Positions 16,125 to 29,127 are shown, counted from the stretch's first letter. The stretch is DNA of 64,000 nucleotides from Kitasatospora albolonga (GCA_002082585.1 CP020563.1:4830001-4894000); one strand, 5' to 3'. Made by a program: numbers and translations. Notes: generated by a model not told the origin, from the sequence alone.

Positions 16125-16140
16125 TGTGAACTGCCTCACA
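16125..16140. promoter_or_regulatory. Rex operator (ROP) candidate upstream of nuoA
   Basis: TGTGAACTGCCTCACA matches the Rex consensus TGTGAACGCGTTCACA at both outer arms (TGTGAAC and TCACA), differing only in the centre. Rex is the NADH/NAD+-sensing repressor of respiratory genes in S. coelicolor, and nuo is an expected target. Confidence 0.7.
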
Positions 16141-16220
16141 TGTGCACGATCTTGGTGAGGTGGCGAGCCGGTCGCCCGATGCGGTCCAACGGTCAAGGAC
16201 GACTGGAAGGAGCGAGGAGC

Positions 16221-16580
16221 GTGAATGCCTACGCGCCCATCCTCGTGCTCGGCGCCCTGGGGGCAGGGTTTGCGATCTTCTCCGTGGTCATGGCCACGCT
16301 TATCGGCCCCAGGCGGTACAACCGGGCAAAGCTCGAAGCGTACGAGTGCGGTATCGAACCCACGCCGACACCGGCCGGAGGCGGCCGCTTCCCCATCAAG
16401 TACTACCTGACGGCGATGCTTTTCATCGTCTTCGACATCGAGATCATCTTCCTCTATCCCTGGGCGGTCTCCTTCGACGCCCTCGGGATCTTCGGGCTCG
16501 TGGAGATGCTGCTCTTCGTGCTCACCGTCTTCGTCGCCTACGCGTATGTCTGGCGTCGTGGCGGCCTGGAATGGGACTAA
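16221..16580 (+). CDS. nuoA: NADH-quinone oxidoreductase subunit A
   Basis: A 119-aa membrane subunit of complex I with three hydrophobic helices (residues ~5-27, 60-83, 88-110). The conserved YECGIEPTPTPAGGGRFPIKYY loop, including the complex I Cys of the TMH1-2 loop, is intact, and the second helix reads MLFIVFDIEIIFLYPWA. The GTG at 16221 is preceded by GGAGCGAGGAG. It is the first gene of the 14-gene nuo operon; nuoB follows after 18 nt. Confidence 0.95.
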   Translation: MNAYAPILVLGALGAGFAIFSVVMATLIGPRRYNRAKLEAYECGIEPTPTPAGGGRFPIKYYLTAMLFIVFDIEIIFLYPWAVSFDALGIFGLVEMLLFVLTVFVAYAYVWRRGGLEWD

Positions 16581-16598
16581 GGGGCTGAGGGGCACACC

Positions 16599-17153
16599 AT
16601 GGGACTCGAAGAGAAGCTGCCCAGCGGCTTCGTGCTGACCACGGTCGAACAGGCCGCCGGCTGGGTGCGGAAGTCCTCCGTCTTCCCGGCCACGTTCGGC
16701 CTCGCCTGCTGCGCCATCGAAATGATGACGACGGGCGCGGGCCGCTACGACCTGGCCCGGTTCGGGATGGAGGTCTTCCGCGGATCGCCGCGCCAGGCGG
16801 ATCTGATGATCGTCGCCGGGCGGGTCAGCCAGAAGATGGCGCCCGTCCTGCGGCAGGTCTACGACCAGATGCCGAACCCCAAGTGGGTCATCTCCATGGG
16901 CGTTTGCGCATCATCGGGCGGAATGTTCAACAATTACGCCATTGTGCAGGGTGTCGACCATATCGTCCCGGTCGATATCTATTTGCCGGGATGCCCGCCG
17001 CGTCCCGAAATGCTGCTGGACGCCATCCTCAAGCTCCACCAGAAGATCCAGGACGGCAAGCTCGGCGTCAACGCGGAGGAAGCCGCCCGCGAGGCGGAGG
17101 AAGCGGCCCTCAAGGCGCTGCCCCTGATCGAGATGAAGGGGCTCCTGCGGTGA
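16599..17153 (+). CDS. nuoB: NADH-quinone oxidoreductase subunit B
   Basis: A 184-aa peripheral subunit holding the terminal 4Fe-4S cluster N2 that reduces quinone. The four ligands are visible in LACCAIEMM (two adjacent Cys), VCASSGG and LPGCPPRPE. The C-terminus is an acidic helix ([15 protein letters not shown]). An unusual drop in G/C-ending codons covers 16902-16997, around the last two cluster ligands. The stop overlaps the GTG of nuoC. Confidence 0.95.
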   Translation: MGLEEKLPSGFVLTTVEQAAGWVRKSSVFPATFGLACCAIEMMTTGAGRYDLARFGMEVFRGSPRQADLMIVAGRVSQKMAPVLRQVYDQMPNPKWVISMGVCASSGGMFNNYAIVQGVDHIVPVDIYLPGCPPRPEMLLDAILKLHQKIQDGKLGVNAEEAAREAEEAALKALPLIEMKGLLR

Positions 17154-17874
17154 GCGACAACACCCACGGCGAGGGGCAGAACGGCAACTCCGTACCCGCC
17201 CCGCGCGACACCGGCGGCGAGGTCATCCGCGTACGCAGGGGCATGTTCGGCGCCAACAACGGCGGCGACACCTCCGGTTACGGCGGCCTCATCCGCACCA
17301 TCACCCTGCCCGGCGCCGCCACCCGGCCCTACGGCGGCTGGTTCGACGAGGTGGCCGACGAGCTCGAAGGGGCCCTGGAGGAGCAGGACCTGCTCCCCGA
17401 GAACGCCATCGAGCGCACCGTCGTCGACCGCGACGAGCTCACCTTTCACATTGCCCGCGAACACCTGGTCCAGGTCGCCCGCACCCTGCGCGACGACCCC
17501 GCCCTGCGCTTCGAGCTCTGTACGGGCGTCAGCGGTGTCCACTTCCTCGGCGACAAGGGCCGCGAACTGCACGCCGTCTACCACCTGCGGTCCCTCACCC
17601 ACGGCCGGATCATCCGGCTGGAGGTCTCCGCCCCGGACAGCGACCCGCACATCCCGTCCCTCGTCGAGGTCTACCCGACCAACGACTGGCACGAGCGCGA
17701 GGCGTACGACTTCTTCGGGCTCATCTTCGACGGGCACCCGGCCCTGACCCGGATCATGATGCCGGACGACTGGCAGGGCTTCCCGCAGCGCAAGGACTAC
17801 CCGCTCGGCGGCATCGCCGTCGAGTACAAGGGCGCCCAGATCCCGGCTCCGGACCAGCGGAGGTCGTACTCCTG

Positions 17875-17875
<1 letters not shown>
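17150..17875 (+). CDS. nuoC: NADH-quinone oxidoreductase subunit C
   Basis: A 241-aa peripheral-arm subunit of the NuoC/30-kDa family. The first ~60 residues are a Gly/Asn-rich extension ([16 protein letters not shown]). The core follows, with the signature [28 protein letters not shown] beginning near residue 184. The GTG at 17150 forms a 4-nt overlap with the nuoB stop and its own stop overlaps the nuoD ATG, so nuoB-C-D are translationally coupled. It docks NuoD onto the arm and carries no cofactor. Confidence 0.93.
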
Positions 17876-19193
<1,318 letters not shown>

Positions 19194-19197
<4 letters not shown>

Positions 19198-20096
19198 CCG
19201 CAGCAAATCAAGAGGTCAGTCTGGGGATGCCGCAGCTCCCCGCCCCCGCCTACCCGGCCGACGTGCGCGCCCGGCTCGACGCGGACGCGAAGGAGGTGAT
19301 CGCCCGCTACCCGGGAAGCCGCTCCGCACTGCTGCCGCTGCTCCACCTCGTACAGTCCGAGGAGGGGTACGTCTCCCGTACGGGGATGGCCTTCTGTGCC
19401 GAGACCCTCGGCCTCACCACCGCCGAGGTCACGGCCGTGGCGACCTTCTACTCCATGTACCGGCGCAGGCCCAGCGGGGACTACCAGGTCGGTGTCTGCA
19501 CCAACACCCTGTGCGCGGTCATGGGCGGCGACGCCATCTTCGACACGCTCAAGGAGCACCTCGGCGTCGGCAACAACGAGACGACCGAGGACGGCAAGGT
19601 CACCCTCGAGCACATCGAGTGCAACGCGGCCTGCGACTTCGCGCCCGTCGTGATGGTGAACTGGGAGTTCTTCGACAACCAGACGCCCGAGAGCGCCACG
19701 CAGCTCGTCGACGACCTGATCGCCGGGCGGACCGTCGAGCCCACCCGCGGTGCCCCGCTCTGCTCCTACAAGGAGACCGCCCGCATCCTGGCAGGCTTCC
19801 CCGACGAGCGCCCCGGCGCCGTCGAGGCCACCGGCGGCGCGGGCCCCGCCTCCCTCGTCGGGCTCAAGCTCGCCAAGGGCGAGGCGCTCCCGAAGGCCCG
19901 GGTCGTCGCCCCGCGCGACGGACAGCCGGGCGGCGGGCAGCGCGAGGACGCACCGTCGCACGACGCGCAGCCGCACGACGCACAGGTCCACGATCCGTCG
20001 CCGGCCGAGCGCCTCAGCTCGCACGACGCACCGCAGCAGACCTCGGCCTCCGACCCGGAGCACCCGGCCGGGCCCACCGCCGAGGAGGGGGAGTGA
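19194..20096 (+). CDS. nuoE: NADH-quinone oxidoreductase subunit E
   Basis: A 300-aa peripheral subunit with the N1a 2Fe-2S cluster. The ligands are the CTNTLC and CNAAC pairs (residues ~100 and ~144). The core ends near residue 205. The remaining ~95 residues are a hydrophilic tail with repeated His-Asp units ([14 protein letters not shown]) that is absent from the compact E. coli protein. The GTG at 19194 overlaps the nuoD stop, and the TGA overlaps the nuoF ATG. Confidence 0.94.
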
Positions 20097-21475
20097 TGAC
20101 CTTGGCCGCCGAGATCGACCACAACGGGACGAGCCCCGAGAAGCTGCTCGCCCCCGTCCTCTCCTCCTTCTGGGACCAGCCCGAGTCCTGGACCCTGGAG
20201 ACCTACCGCCGCCACGAGGGGTACGAGGGACTGCGCAAAGCCCTCGCGATGGACCCCGACGACCTCATCGCGTACGTCAAGGACTCCGGTCTGCGCGGAC
20301 GCGGGGGCGCCGGGTTCCCCACCGGGATGAAGTGGCAGTTCATCCCGCAGGGAGACGGCAAACCGCACTATCTAGTTGTCAACGCCGACGAGTCGGAGCC
20401 GGGGACCTGCAAGGACATCCCGCTCCTCTTCGCGAACCCGCATAGCCTCATTGAGGGCATTGTGATCGCCTGTTACGCGATCCGTTCGTCGCACGCGTTC
20501 ATCTATTTGCGCGGTGAGGTCGTCCCCGTGCTGCGACGACTGCACGAGGCCGTACGAGAGGCGTACGAGGCGGGTTATCTGGGGACGAACATCCTGGGCT
20601 CAGGGCTCGATCTGGAACTCACGGTGCACGCGGGCGCCGGTGCGTACATCTGTGGTGAGGAAACCGCGCTGCTCGACTCTCTCGAAGGACGGCGTGGCCA
20701 GCCCCGGCTGCGACCCCCCTTCCCCGCGGTCGCCGGTCTGTACGCCTGCCCCACTGTGGTGAACAACGTCGAGTCCATCGCCTCGGTTCCCGCGATCCTG
20801 AACAAGGGCAAGGACTGGTTCAAGTCGATGGGCAGCGAGAAGTCCCCGGGCTTCACGCTCTACTCGCTCAGCGGCCATGTCACCAGCCCCGGCCAGTACG
20901 AGGCCCCGCTCGGCATCACGCTCCGTCAGCTCCTCGACATGAGCGGCGGGATGCGGGCCGGGCACCGCCTCAAGTTCTGGACCCCGGGCGGCTCCTCCAC
21001 CCCGATGTTCACCGACGAGCACCTCGACGTCCCCCTGGATTACGAGGGCGTCGGCGCCGCCGGGTCCATGCTCGGCACCAAGGCGCTCCAGTGCTTCGAC
21101 GAGACGACCTGCGTCGTGCGGGCCGTCACCCGCTGGACCGAGTTCTACGCCCACGAGTCCTGCGGCAAGTGCACACCGTGCCGCGAAGGGACGTACTGGC
21201 TGGTCCAGTTGCTCCGCGATATCGAGGCGGGCAAGGGCCAGATGTCCGACCTGGACAAGCTCAACGACATCGCCGACAACATCAACGGCAAGTCGTTCTG
21301 CGCGCTCGGTGACGGCGCCGCCTCGCCGATCTTCTCCTCGCTCAAGTACTTCCGCGAGGAGTACGAACAGCACATCACGGGCAAGGGCTGCCCCTTCGAT
21401 CCCGCGAAATCCACGGCCTGGGCCGACGACAAGAACGCCGATGGCAAGAACGCTCACCGGGGGGTGAACGCATGA
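20096..21475 (+). CDS. nuoF: NADH-quinone oxidoreductase subunit F
   Basis: A 459-aa NADH-binding subunit carrying FMN and the N3 4Fe-4S cluster. The NADH/FMN glycine loop is [15 protein letters not shown], the FMN region includes [15 protein letters not shown], and the cluster ligands are [12 protein letters not shown] plus a later Cys in [12 protein letters not shown] three nucleotides earlier is also in frame. Codons from about 20360 to 20790 are clearly less G/C-ending than the rest of the operon, with rare CTA, GTT and TGT codons. The stop overlaps nuoG. Confidence 0.95.
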   Translation: MTLAAEIDHNGTSPEKLLAPVLSSFWDQPESWTLETYRRHEGYEGLRKALAMDPDDLIAYVKDSGLRGRGGAGFPTGMKWQFIPQGDGKPHYLVVNADESEPGTCKDIPLLFANPHSLIEGIVIACYAIRSSHAFIYLRGEVVPVLRRLHEAVREAYEAGYLGTNILGSGLDLELTVHAGAGAYICGEETALLDSLEGRRGQPRLRPPFPAVAGLYACPTVVNNVESIASVPAILNKGKDWFKSMGSEKSPGFTLYSLSGHVTSPGQYEAPLGITLRQLLDMSGGMRAGHRLKFWTPGGSSTPMFTDEHLDVPLDYEGVGAAGSMLGTKALQCFDETTCVVRAVTRWTEFYAHESCGKCTPCREGTYWLVQLLRDIEAGKGQMSDLDKLNDIADNINGKSFCALGDGAASPIFSSLKYFREEYEQHITGKGCPFDPAKSTAWADDKNADGKNAHRGVNA

Positions 21476-23982
21476 CAGTCACCACGAGTGCGCCCTCCGG
21501 GGGCGGCGAGGCGGCCATCCCGCCCGAGGACCTGGTCACGCTGACCATCGACGGCATCGAGATCAGCGTCCCCAAGGGGACCCTGGTCATCCGGGCCGCC
21601 GAACTCCTCGGCATCGAGATCCCGCGCTTCTGCGACCACCCGCTCCTCGACCCGGCCGGCGCCTGCCGCCAGTGCATCGTCGAGGTCGAGGGCCAGCGGA
21701 AGCCGATGGCCTCCTGCACGATCACCTGCACCGACGGCATGGTCGTCAAGTCCCAGATCACCTCTCCTGTCGCCGAGAAGGCGCAGAAGGGCGTGATGGA
21801 GCTGCTGCTGATCAACCACCCGCTGGACTGCCCCGTCTGCGACAAGGGCGGCGAGTGCCCGCTCCAGAACCAGGCGATGTCCCACGGCGCCGCCGACTCC
21901 CGCTTTGAGGGCAAGAAGCGGACCTTCGAGAAGCCCGTCCCCATCTCCACCCAGGTGCTGCTGGACCGTGAGCGGTGCGTGCTCTGCGCCCGCTGCACCC
22001 GGTTCTCCAACCAGGTGGCGGGCGACCCGATGATCGAGCTGATCGAGCGCGGCGCCCTCCAGCAGGTCGGCACCGGCGAGGGCGACCCCTTCGAGTCGTA
22101 CTTCTCCGGCAACACCATCCAGATCTGCCCGGTCGGCGCGCTGACCTCGGCGGCGTACCGCTTCCGCTCCCGCCCCTTCGACCTGGTCTCCACCCCCTCG
22201 GTGTGCGAGCAGTGCTCCGGCGGCTGCGGGATGCGCACCGACCACCGGCGCGGCAAGGTCATGCGGCGCCTCGCGGCCAACGAGCCCGAGGTCAACGAGG
22301 AGTGGATCTGCGACAAGGGGAGGTTCGGCTTCCGCTACGCCCAGCAGCGCGACCGCCTCACCACCCCGCTCGTCCGCAACGCCGACGGCGTCCTGGAACC
22401 GGCGAGCTGGCCCGAGGCGCTGGAGGTCGCGGCGGCCGGACTCCTCGCCGCCCGGGGCCGTACCGGCGTCCTGACCGGCGGCCGGCTGACCGTCGAGGAC
22501 TCCTACGCGTACAGCAAGTTCGCCCGGGTCGCCCTCGACACCAACGACATCGACTTCCGCTCCCGCGTCCACAGCGCCGAGGAGGCCGACTTCCTGGCCG
22601 CCCGCGTCGCCGGGCGCGGCCGGGACCTGGACGGCGAGGGGGTCACGTACTCCGCGCTGGAGAAGGCCCCCGCCGTCCTGCTCGTCGGGTTCGAGTCCGA
22701 GGAGGAGGCCCCCGGCGTCTTCCTCCGCCTCCGCAAGGCCCACCGCAAGAGCGGCCAGAAGACCTTCGCGCTCGCCTCGCACGCCACGCGCGGCCTGGTG
22801 AAGGCGGGCGGCACGCTGCTGCCCGCCGCGCCCGGTACGGAGACCGAGTGGCTGGACGCGCTCGCGGGCGGGGTCGGGCTGGAGGCCGAAGGGGCTGCCG
22901 CCGCCGAGGCGTTGCGCGGTGAGCACTCCCTGATCATCGTCGGTGAGCGGCTCGCGGGGGTGCCCGGCGCACTGTCCGCCGCCATTCGTACCGCCGCCGC
23001 GACCGGCGCACGCTTGGTGTGGATTCCGCGCCGGGCGGGCGACCGGGGCGCGGTGGAGGCGGGCGCGCTCCCCACCCTGCTGCCCGGCGGACGCCCGGCC
23101 ACCGATCCGCGGGCCCGGGACGAGGTGGCCGCCGTCTGGCGCGTCGCCGAACTGCCCACCCGCCACGGCCGCGACACCGGCCAGATCATCGAGGCCGCGG
23201 CCACCGGCGAACTGGGCGCGCTCCTCGTCGCCGGTGTCGGCGTGGAGGACCTGCCCGACCCGGCGCGGGCGCTTCAGGCCCTGGACGAGGTCGGGTTCCT
23301 GGTCTCGCTGGAGCTGCGGCCGAGCCAGGTCACCGAACGGGCCGACGTGGTCCTCCCGGTCGCCGCCGTCGCCGAGAAGTCCGGCACCTTCCTCAACTGG
23401 GAGGGCCGGGTCCGGATGTTCCAGGCGGCGCTGAAGCCGGAGCAGATGCCCCGGACGCTCTCCCCGGTCGACTCCCGCGTGCTGCACATGCTGGCCGACG
23501 CCATGGACGTGCACTTCGCGCTGCCCGACCTGACCGCCGTCCGCCGCGAGCTGGACCGGCTCGGCGGCTGGGAGGGCGGCCACGCGGACGACCCGCGCGA
23601 ACCGGCGCAGCCGCTGCCCCGGCCAGGCGACGGCGAGGCGGTCCTCGCGGGCCACCGGATGCTGCTCGACCTCGGCCGGCTCCAGGAGGGCGACACCGCG
23701 CTGGCCGGGACCCGGCACGCGGCGCTCGCCCGGCTCTCGGCCACCACCGCCGCCGAGACCGGCGTCAAGGACGGCGACCTGCTCGCCGTCACCGGCCCCA
23801 CCGGCACCGTCGAACTCCCCCTCCAGGTCACCGACATGCCGGACCGCGTGGTCTGGGTGCCGCTGAACTCGGTGGGACGCGGCATCCCCGCCGACACCGG
23901 TGCGAACCCCGGGGGCCTGGTACGGATCGGCCCCGCCGCCGTACCGGCCGCTCCCGTCGAACCATCGGAGGTACGAGCGTGA
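21472..23982 (+). CDS. nuoG: NADH-quinone oxidoreductase subunit G
   Basis: An 836-aa subunit with several Fe-S clusters. An N-terminal 2Fe-2S ferredoxin domain ([17 protein letters not shown]) is followed by the His-Cys3 motif region and paired 4Fe-4S ligands ([24 protein letters not shown], then [17 protein letters not shown]). The long C-terminal part is the molybdopterin-oxidoreductase-like fold, presumably structural. The ATG overlaps nuoF by 4 nt and the stop overlaps the nuoH GTG. Confidence 0.95.
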   Translation: MTVTTSAPSGGGEAAIPPEDLVTLTIDGIEISVPKGTLVIRAAELLGIEIPRFCDHPLLDPAGACRQCIVEVEGQRKPMASCTITCTDGMVVKSQITSPVAEKAQKGVMELLLINHPLDCPVCDKGGECPLQNQAMSHGAADSRFEGKKRTFEKPVPISTQVLLDRERCVLCARCTRFSNQVAGDPMIELIERGALQQVGTGEGDPFESYFSGNTIQICPVGALTSAAYRFRSRPFDLVSTPSVCEQCSGGCGMRTDHRRGKVMRRLAANEPEVNEEWICDKGRFGFRYAQQRDRLTTPLVRNADGVLEPASWPEALEVAAAGLLAARGRTGVLTGGRLTVEDSYAYSKFARVALDTNDIDFRSRVHSAEEADFLAARVAGRGRDLDGEGVTYSALEKAPAVLLVGFESEEEAPGVFLRLRKAHRKSGQKTFALASHATRGLVKAGGTLLPAAPGTETEWLDALAGGVGLEAEGAAAAEALRGEHSLIIVGERLAGVPGALSAAIRTAAATGARLVWIPRRAGDRGAVEAGALPTLLPGGRPATDPRARDEVAAVWRVAELPTRHGRDTGQIIEAAATGELGALLVAGVGVEDLPDPARALQALDEVGFLVSLELRPSQVTERADVVLPVAAVAEKSGTFLNWEGRVRMFQAALKPEQMPRTLSPVDSRVLHMLADAMDVHFALPDLTAVRRELDRLGGWEGGHADDPREPAQPLPRPGDGEAVLAGHRMLLDLGRLQEGDTALAGTRHAALARLSATTAAETGVKDGDLLAVTGPTGTVELPLQVTDMPDRVVWVPLNSVGRGIPADTGANPGGLVRIGPAAVPAAPVEPSEVRA

Positions 23983-25382
23983 CTGGCCTCACCGCACTCA
24001 CGACGGCGCCCGGGGGTGCCGTCCTCGCCGCCGAGGATCTCTCGATGTTCGGCACCGACCCCTGGTGGCTGGTGCTGCTCAAGGCGGTCTTCTGCTTCGC
24101 CTTCCTGATGCTGATCGTGCTCTTCTCCATCGTGTGGGAGCGCAAGGTCGTCGCCTGGATGCAGCTGCGGATCGGCCCCAACCGGCACGGCCCCTGGGGT
24201 CTGCTCCAGTCGCTCGCCGACGGCGTCAAACTGATGCTGAAAGAAGACGTCGTCGTCAAGCGCGCGGACAAGGCGGTCTACGTCCTCGCGCCGATCCTCG
24301 CGGCGATCCCCGCCTTCATGGCGGTCGCGGTCATCCCCTTCGGGCCCGCGGGCAACGAGATCTCGATCTTCGGCACCCGTACGACGATGCAGCTCACCGA
24401 CCTGCCGATCGCCGCGCTCTACATCCTCGCCGTCGGCGCGGTCGGGGTGTACGGCTTCGTGCTCGGCGGCTGGTCCTCGGGCTCGACGTACCCGCTGCTC
24501 GGCGGAATCCGCTCGTGCGCCCAGATGATCAGCTACGAGATCGCCATGGGCGCCGCGTTCGCCTCGGTCTTCCTCTACTCCGGGTCGATGTCGACCTCGG
24601 CGATCGTGGAGGCGCAGGCGGACCGCTGGTATCTGATCCTGCTGCCGATGTCCTTCCTCATCTACATGGTGACGATGGTCGGTGAGGCCAGCCGGGCCCC
24701 GTTCGACATGCCGGAGTCCGAGGGCGACCTCGTCGGCGGCTTCAACACCGAGTACAGCTCCATCAAGTTCGCGATGTTCATGCTCGCCGAGTACATCCAC
24801 ATGGTGACCGTGTCGATGATCGCGGTGACGCTGTTCCTCGGCGGCTGGCGGGCCCCGTACCCGATCTCCGCGTTCTGGGAGGGGGCGAACCACGGCTGGT
24901 GGCCGATGCTCTGGTTCTTCCTCAAGCTCCAGGCGCTGATCTTCTTCTTCATCTGGCTGCGCGGCACCCTGCCACGCGTCCGCTACGACCAGCTGATGAA
25001 GCTCGGCTGGAAGGTCCTGATCCCGGTCTCGGTGGGCTGGCTGATGCTCGTCGCCACCGTCCGCGCGCTGCGCAACGAGGGCTACGACTTCTCCCGGATC
25101 GTGCTGTACGTCGGCGGGGCCGTGCTCGCGATCCTGCTGATCTCCCTGGTTGTTGACATGTTCCGCGACCGCAGGATCAGGGCCCAGGAGGTGGAGGCCG
25201 AACCGGAGCCCGCCTTCGACCCGATGGCGGGCGGGTTCCCGGTGCCACCGCTGCCCGGACAGACCCTGCCGCCGGTGCCCAGGCGCGTACCACGACGGGA
25301 GCGGGAGCTCGTTGTCAGTGGTGGGCCGGATACTCAGAGTGACGGAAACGCGAGTGACGGAAAGGAGGCCGGCGGTGTCTGA
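23979..25382 (+). CDS. nuoH: NADH-quinone oxidoreductase subunit H
   Basis: A 467-aa membrane subunit at the junction with the quinone chamber. About eight helices are visible, with the conserved [20 protein letters not shown] loop after the first and [20 protein letters not shown] in the quinone/proton E-channel. The C-terminal ~60 residues form a Pro/Arg-rich cytoplasmic tail not needed for the core fold. GTG 23979 overlaps the nuoG stop; the 3' end overlaps nuoI by 8 nt. Confidence 0.94.
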   Translation: MTGLTALTTAPGGAVLAAEDLSMFGTDPWWLVLLKAVFCFAFLMLIVLFSIVWERKVVAWMQLRIGPNRHGPWGLLQSLADGVKLMLKEDVVVKRADKAVYVLAPILAAIPAFMAVAVIPFGPAGNEISIFGTRTTMQLTDLPIAALYILAVGAVGVYGFVLGGWSSGSTYPLLGGIRSCAQMISYEIAMGAAFASVFLYSGSMSTSAIVEAQADRWYLILLPMSFLIYMVTMVGEASRAPFDMPESEGDLVGGFNTEYSSIKFAMFMLAEYIHMVTVSMIAVTLFLGGWRAPYPISAFWEGANHGWWPMLWFFLKLQALIFFFIWLRGTLPRVRYDQLMKLGWKVLIPVSVGWLMLVATVRALRNEGYDFSRIVLYVGGAVLAILLISLVVDMFRDRRIRAQEVEAEPEPAFDPMAGGFPVPPLPGQTLPPVPRRVPRRERELVVSGGPDTQSDGNASDGKEAGGV

Positions 25383-26055
25383 GAAACCAGAGCTCACGGG
25401 CTCATCGGGGTCCGCTGGGTCCTCGGGGGAATCGGGATCGGCGGGGGAGAAGTTCCAGAACCCCGTGGCCGGCTTCGGCGTGACCTTCAAGGCCATGTTC
25501 AAGAAGCGGCTGACCGAGCAGTACCCGGAGACGCCGAAGGTGACGGCGCCCCGCTTCCACGGCCGCCACCAGCTCAACCGCCACCCGGACGGCCTGGAGA
25601 AGTGCGTCGGCTGCGAGCTGTGCGCCTGGGCGTGTCCGGCGGACGCCATCTACGTGGAGGGCGCGGACAACACCGAGGAGGAGCGCTACTCCCCGGGCGA
25701 GCGCTACGGCCGCGTCTACCAGATCAACTACGCGCGCTGCATCCTGTGCGGACTCTGCATCGAGGCGTGCCCCACCCGGGCGCTCACGATGACGAACGAG
25801 TTCGAGCTCGCCAACACCACCCGCGAGAGCCTCATCTACACCAAGGACGAGCTGCTCGCGGGCCTGGAGGAAGGCATGGTCGACAGCCCGCACGCGATCT
25901 TCCCGGGCATGGACGAACAGGACTACTACCGGGGCCTGGTCACCGAGGCCGCCCCCGGCACGGTCCCGCAGCAGGCGGTCTCCAAGGGCGAGCGGAAGCC
26001 CGACGAGTCCGCCGGAGCCACCGGCGTACAGCAGGACAGGGGGGCGGGCGCATGA
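25375..26055 (+). CDS. nuoI: NADH-quinone oxidoreductase subunit I
   Basis: A 226-aa ferredoxin-like subunit with clusters N6a/N6b. The two 4Fe-4S motifs are [12 protein letters not shown] and [13 protein letters not shown] Gly/Ser-rich N-terminus precedes the amphipathic [19 protein letters not shown] segment, and a hydrophilic tail follows the fold. The GTG at 25375 is chosen because AAAGGAGG lies 6 nt upstream; it sits inside the end of nuoH. The stop overlaps nuoJ. Confidence 0.95.
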   Translation: MSEKPELTGSSGSAGSSGESGSAGEKFQNPVAGFGVTFKAMFKKRLTEQYPETPKVTAPRFHGRHQLNRHPDGLEKCVGCELCAWACPADAIYVEGADNTEEERYSPGERYGRVYQINYARCILCGLCIEACPTRALTMTNEFELANTTRESLIYTKDELLAGLEEGMVDSPHAIFPGMDEQDYYRGLVTEAAPGTVPQQAVSKGERKPDESAGATGVQQDRGAGA

Positions 26056-26918
26056 ACGTGATCGCCGCGGCCTCCACCACCTCGACCGGTGAGGCCGTCC
26101 AGTTCTGGATTCTGGGGACCGTCGCCGTGATCGGCGCGCTGGCCACGATCCTGCTCAAGAAGTCCGTGCACAGCGCCCTGGCGCTCGCCGGGACCATGGT
26201 CGTCCTGGCCGTCTTCTACCTCGCCAACGGCGCCTATTTCCTCGGCATCGTCCAGATCATCGTCTACACCGGCGCGATCATGATGCTGTTCCTCTTCGTC
26301 GTGATGCTCGTCGGCGTCACCGCGGCGGACTCCCTCAAGGAGACCCTCAAGGGGCAGCGCTGGCTGGCCCTGGGCTGCGGCCTTGGCTTCGGCATCCTGC
26401 TGATCGCGGGCATCGGCAACGCGTCGCTGTCCACCTTCAACGGGCTGGGCGCCGCCAACGCCCTGCACGGGGGGAACGTCGAGGGGCTCGCCAACCTCAT
26501 CTTCACCAAGTACGTCTTCGCGTTCGAGATCACCGGCGCCCTGCTGATCACCGCGACCGTCGGGGCGATGGTGCTCACGCACCGCGAGCGCACCGAACGG
26601 GCCAAGACCCAGCGGGAGATGGCCGAGGAGCGTGTGCGCGGCAAGCACCTCCCGCCGCTGCCCGCCCCCGGCGTCTACGCCCGGCACAACGCGGTGGACA
26701 TCGCCGGTCTGCTGCCCGACGGCACGCCGTCCGAGCTGACCGTCATGAAGACGCTGCGCGACCGGGGCCAGATCCGCGATGTCTCGCAGGAGGCCCTCGC
26801 CGATCTCAAGGCCCTGGAGCAGCGCTCCGGGGAGCGGCTCGGACGTGAGGACGCGGACGCCGTGTCCCGGGGCGCCGACCCCGCATCCGCGGCGGAGAAC
26901 TCGGAGGCCGCCAAGTGA
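26052..26918 (+). CDS. nuoJ: NADH-quinone oxidoreductase subunit J
   Basis: A 288-aa membrane subunit with five helices within the first ~175 residues ([57 protein letters not shown] and others). The last ~110 residues are a charged cytoplasmic extension ([20 protein letters not shown]...). The [19 protein letters not shown] helix is the conserved pi-bulge-bearing TM3. It overlaps nuoI and nuoK by 4 nt each. Confidence 0.94.
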   Translation: MNVIAAASTTSTGEAVQFWILGTVAVIGALATILLKKSVHSALALAGTMVVLAVFYLANGAYFLGIVQIIVYTGAIMMLFLFVVMLVGVTAADSLKETLKGQRWLALGCGLGFGILLIAGIGNASLSTFNGLGAANALHGGNVEGLANLIFTKYVFAFEITGALLITATVGAMVLTHRERTERAKTQREMAEERVRGKHLPPLPAPGVYARHNAVDIAGLLPDGTPSELTVMKTLRDRGQIRDVSQEALADLKALEQRSGERLGREDADAVSRGADPASAAENSEAAK

Positions 26919-27214
26919 ACCCGGTCAACTACCTCTATCTCGCGGCCCTGCTGTTCGCGATCGGCGCCTCCGGGGTGCTGATCCGGCGGAACGTGATCGT
27001 GCTGTTCATGTGCATCGAGCTGATGCTCAACGCGTGCAACCTGGCGCTCGTCACCTTCTCCCGGATGCACGGAAACCTCGACGGGCAGATCGTCGCCTTC
27101 TTCGTGATGGTCGTCGCCGCCGCGGAAGTCGTCGTCGGGCTCGCGATCATCGTGTCGTTGTTCCGCTCCCGCCACTCGGCCTCGGTCGACGACGCCAGCC
27201 TGATGAAGCTGTAA
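26915..27214 (+). CDS. nuoK: NADH-quinone oxidoreductase subunit K
   Basis: A 99-aa three-helix membrane subunit. The conserved Glu of the proton channel is in [16 protein letters not shown], and a second acidic residue lies in [13 protein letters not shown]. The start is a GTG overlapping the nuoJ stop. nuoL follows after 13 nt. Confidence 0.95.
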   Translation: MNPVNYLYLAALLFAIGASGVLIRRNVIVLFMCIELMLNACNLALVTFSRMHGNLDGQIVAFFVMVVAAAEVVVGLAIIVSLFRSRHSASVDDASLMKL

Positions 27215-27227
27215 GGGGACCGGAATC

Positions 27228-29123
27228 GTGGAGAACCTGATCGCGCTGCTCGTCGCGGCGCCCCTGCTCGGAGCGGTGGTCCTGCTCTGCGGCGGCCGTC
27301 GGCTGGACAAGACCGGGCACTGGCTCGGCACCGCGCTCGCCGCCGCCTCGTTCGTCGTCGGTGTCGTCCTCTTCACCGACATGCTGGGGAAGGGCGCCGA
27401 GGACCGGGCCCTGCACCAGCACCTGTTCAGCTGGATTCCGGTGGAGGGCTTCCAGGCCGACATCGCCTTCCAGCTCGACCAGCTGTCGATGACGTTCGTC
27501 CTGCTCATCACCGGTGTGGGAACGCTGATCCACATCTACTCCATCGGCTACATGGAGCACGACGAGCGCAGGCGCCGCTTCTTCGGCTATCTCAACCTGT
27601 TCCTCGCGGCGATGCTGATCCTCGTCATCGCCGACAACTACCTGCTGCTGTACGTCGGGTGGGAGGGCGTCGGTCTGGCGTCGTACCTGCTCATCGGCTT
27701 CTGGCAGCACAAGCCCAGCGCGGCCACCGCCGCGAAGAAGGCGTTCCTGGTCAACCGCGTCGGTGACGTGGGCCTCTCGATCGCCATCATGCTGATGTTC
27801 ACCACCTTCGGCACCTTCGCCTTCGGCCCGGTGCTGGAGGCGACCGGCGACACCAGCGAGGGCAAGCTGACGGCCATCGGCCTGATGCTGCTGCTGGCCG
27901 CCTGCGGCAAGTCGGCCCAGGTGCCGCTGCAGTCCTGGCTCGGCGACGCGATGGAGGGCCCGACCCCGGTCTCCGCCCTCATCCACGCCGCGACCATGGT
28001 CACCGCCGGTGTCTATCTGATCGTCCGCTCCGGCGCCATCTTCAACGGCGCCCCGGACGCCCAGCTGGTCGTCGCCATCGTCGGTGCCGTCACGCTGATC
28101 TTCGGAGCGATCGTCGGTTGCGCGAAGGACGACATCAAGAAGGCGCTCGCGGGCTCCACGATGTCGCAGATCGGCTACATGGTCCTCGCCGCGGGCCTCG
28201 GCCCGATCGGCTACATCTTCGCGATCATGCACCTGGTGACGCACGGCTTCTTCAAGGCCGGGCTCTTCCTGGGGGCCGGTTCGGTGATGCACGGCATGAA
28301 CGACGAGGTCGACATGCGCAAGTACGGCGGCCTGCGGAAGTACATGCCGGTCACCTTCGTCACCTTCGGCCTCGGCTATCTCGCCATCATCGGCTTCCCG
28401 GGCCTGTCCGGCTTCTTCTCCAAGGACAAGATCATCGAGGCGGCCTTCGCCAAGGGCGGCACCGAGGGCTGGATCTTCGGCTCCGTCGCCCTGCTGGGCG
28501 CCGCGATCACCGCCTTCTACATGACGCGCGTGATGCTGATGACCTTCTTCGGCGAGAAGCGCTGGCAGCCCGACGCCGAAGGCCGTGAGCCGCACCCGCA
28601 CGAGTCCCCGAAGTCCATGACGATCCCCATGATCGTGCTGGCCGTCGGGTCGGTCTTCGCCGGTGGCTTCTTCGCCATCGGTGACCGCTTCGTCAACTGG
28701 CTCCAGCCGGTCACCGGTTACGACCACGGGCACTCCCCGCTGAGCGTGGCCACCGTCACCGGAGCCACCGTCGTGGCCCTGATCGTCGGGGTCGCGATCG
28801 CCTGGACGATGTACGGGCGCAAGCCGGTCCCCGTCGTGGCCCCGCGCGGCTCGCTGCTCACCCGGGCGGCCCGCCGCGACCTGCTCCAGGACGACTTCAA
28901 CCACGTGGTCCTGGTCCGGGGCGGCGAGCACCTCACCCGCTCGCTGGTCTACGTCGACCACTCCCTGGTCGACGGCGTCGTCAACGGCACGGCAGCGTCG
29001 GTCGGCGGGCTCTCCGGCCGGCTGCGCAAGCTGCAGAACGGCTACGCCCGCACCTACGCGGTCTCGATGTTCGGCGGTGCGGCGGTCGTCATCGCCGCGA
29101 CCCTGCTGATGAGGGCGGTCTGA
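27228..29123 (+). CDS. nuoL: NADH-quinone oxidoreductase subunit L
   Basis: A 631-aa antiporter-like proton-pumping subunit at the distal end of the membrane arm. Typical segments include [18 protein letters not shown] (with the key Glu), [36 protein letters not shown] and [16 protein letters not shown]. The C-terminal part provides the lateral helix and last transmembrane segment. The ATG at 27228 would need GGGG as its ribosome binding site; a GTG-start reading is identical here (the codon is GTG, read as Met). Confidence 0.94.
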   Translation: MENLIALLVAAPLLGAVVLLCGGRRLDKTGHWLGTALAAASFVVGVVLFTDMLGKGAEDRALHQHLFSWIPVEGFQADIAFQLDQLSMTFVLLITGVGTLIHIYSIGYMEHDERRRRFFGYLNLFLAAMLILVIADNYLLLYVGWEGVGLASYLLIGFWQHKPSAATAAKKAFLVNRVGDVGLSIAIMLMFTTFGTFAFGPVLEATGDTSEGKLTAIGLMLLLAACGKSAQVPLQSWLGDAMEGPTPVSALIHAATMVTAGVYLIVRSGAIFNGAPDAQLVVAIVGAVTLIFGAIVGCAKDDIKKALAGSTMSQIGYMVLAAGLGPIGYIFAIMHLVTHGFFKAGLFLGAGSVMHGMNDEVDMRKYGGLRKYMPVTFVTFGLGYLAIIGFPGLSGFFSKDKIIEAAFAKGGTEGWIFGSVALLGAAITAFYMTRVMLMTFFGEKRWQPDAEGREPHPHESPKSMTIPMIVLAVGSVFAGGFFAIGDRFVNWLQPVTGYDHGHSPLSVATVTGATVVALIVGVAIAWTMYGRKPVPVVAPRGSLLTRAARRDLLQDDFNHVVLVRGGEHLTRSLVYVDHSLVDGVVNGTAASVGGLSGRLRKLQNGYARTYAVSMFGGAAVVIAATLLMRAV

Positions 29124-29127
29124 TCAC

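Larger units (their letters stand above)
15388..16220. other. Long intergenic region upstream of nuo, 833 nt
   Basis: No ORF with Streptomyces codon bias is present. It must contain the promoter of the NlpC/P60 gene on the left and of nuo on the right. The segment is less GC-rich than the surrounding genes in places (around 15430-15570 and 15890-16060). AGATCAC boxes and a Rex-like site occupy the last 215 nt. I looked for the c-di-AMP (ydaO) riboswitch known upstream of Streptomyces wall hydrolases and did not recognise it. Confidence 0.5.
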
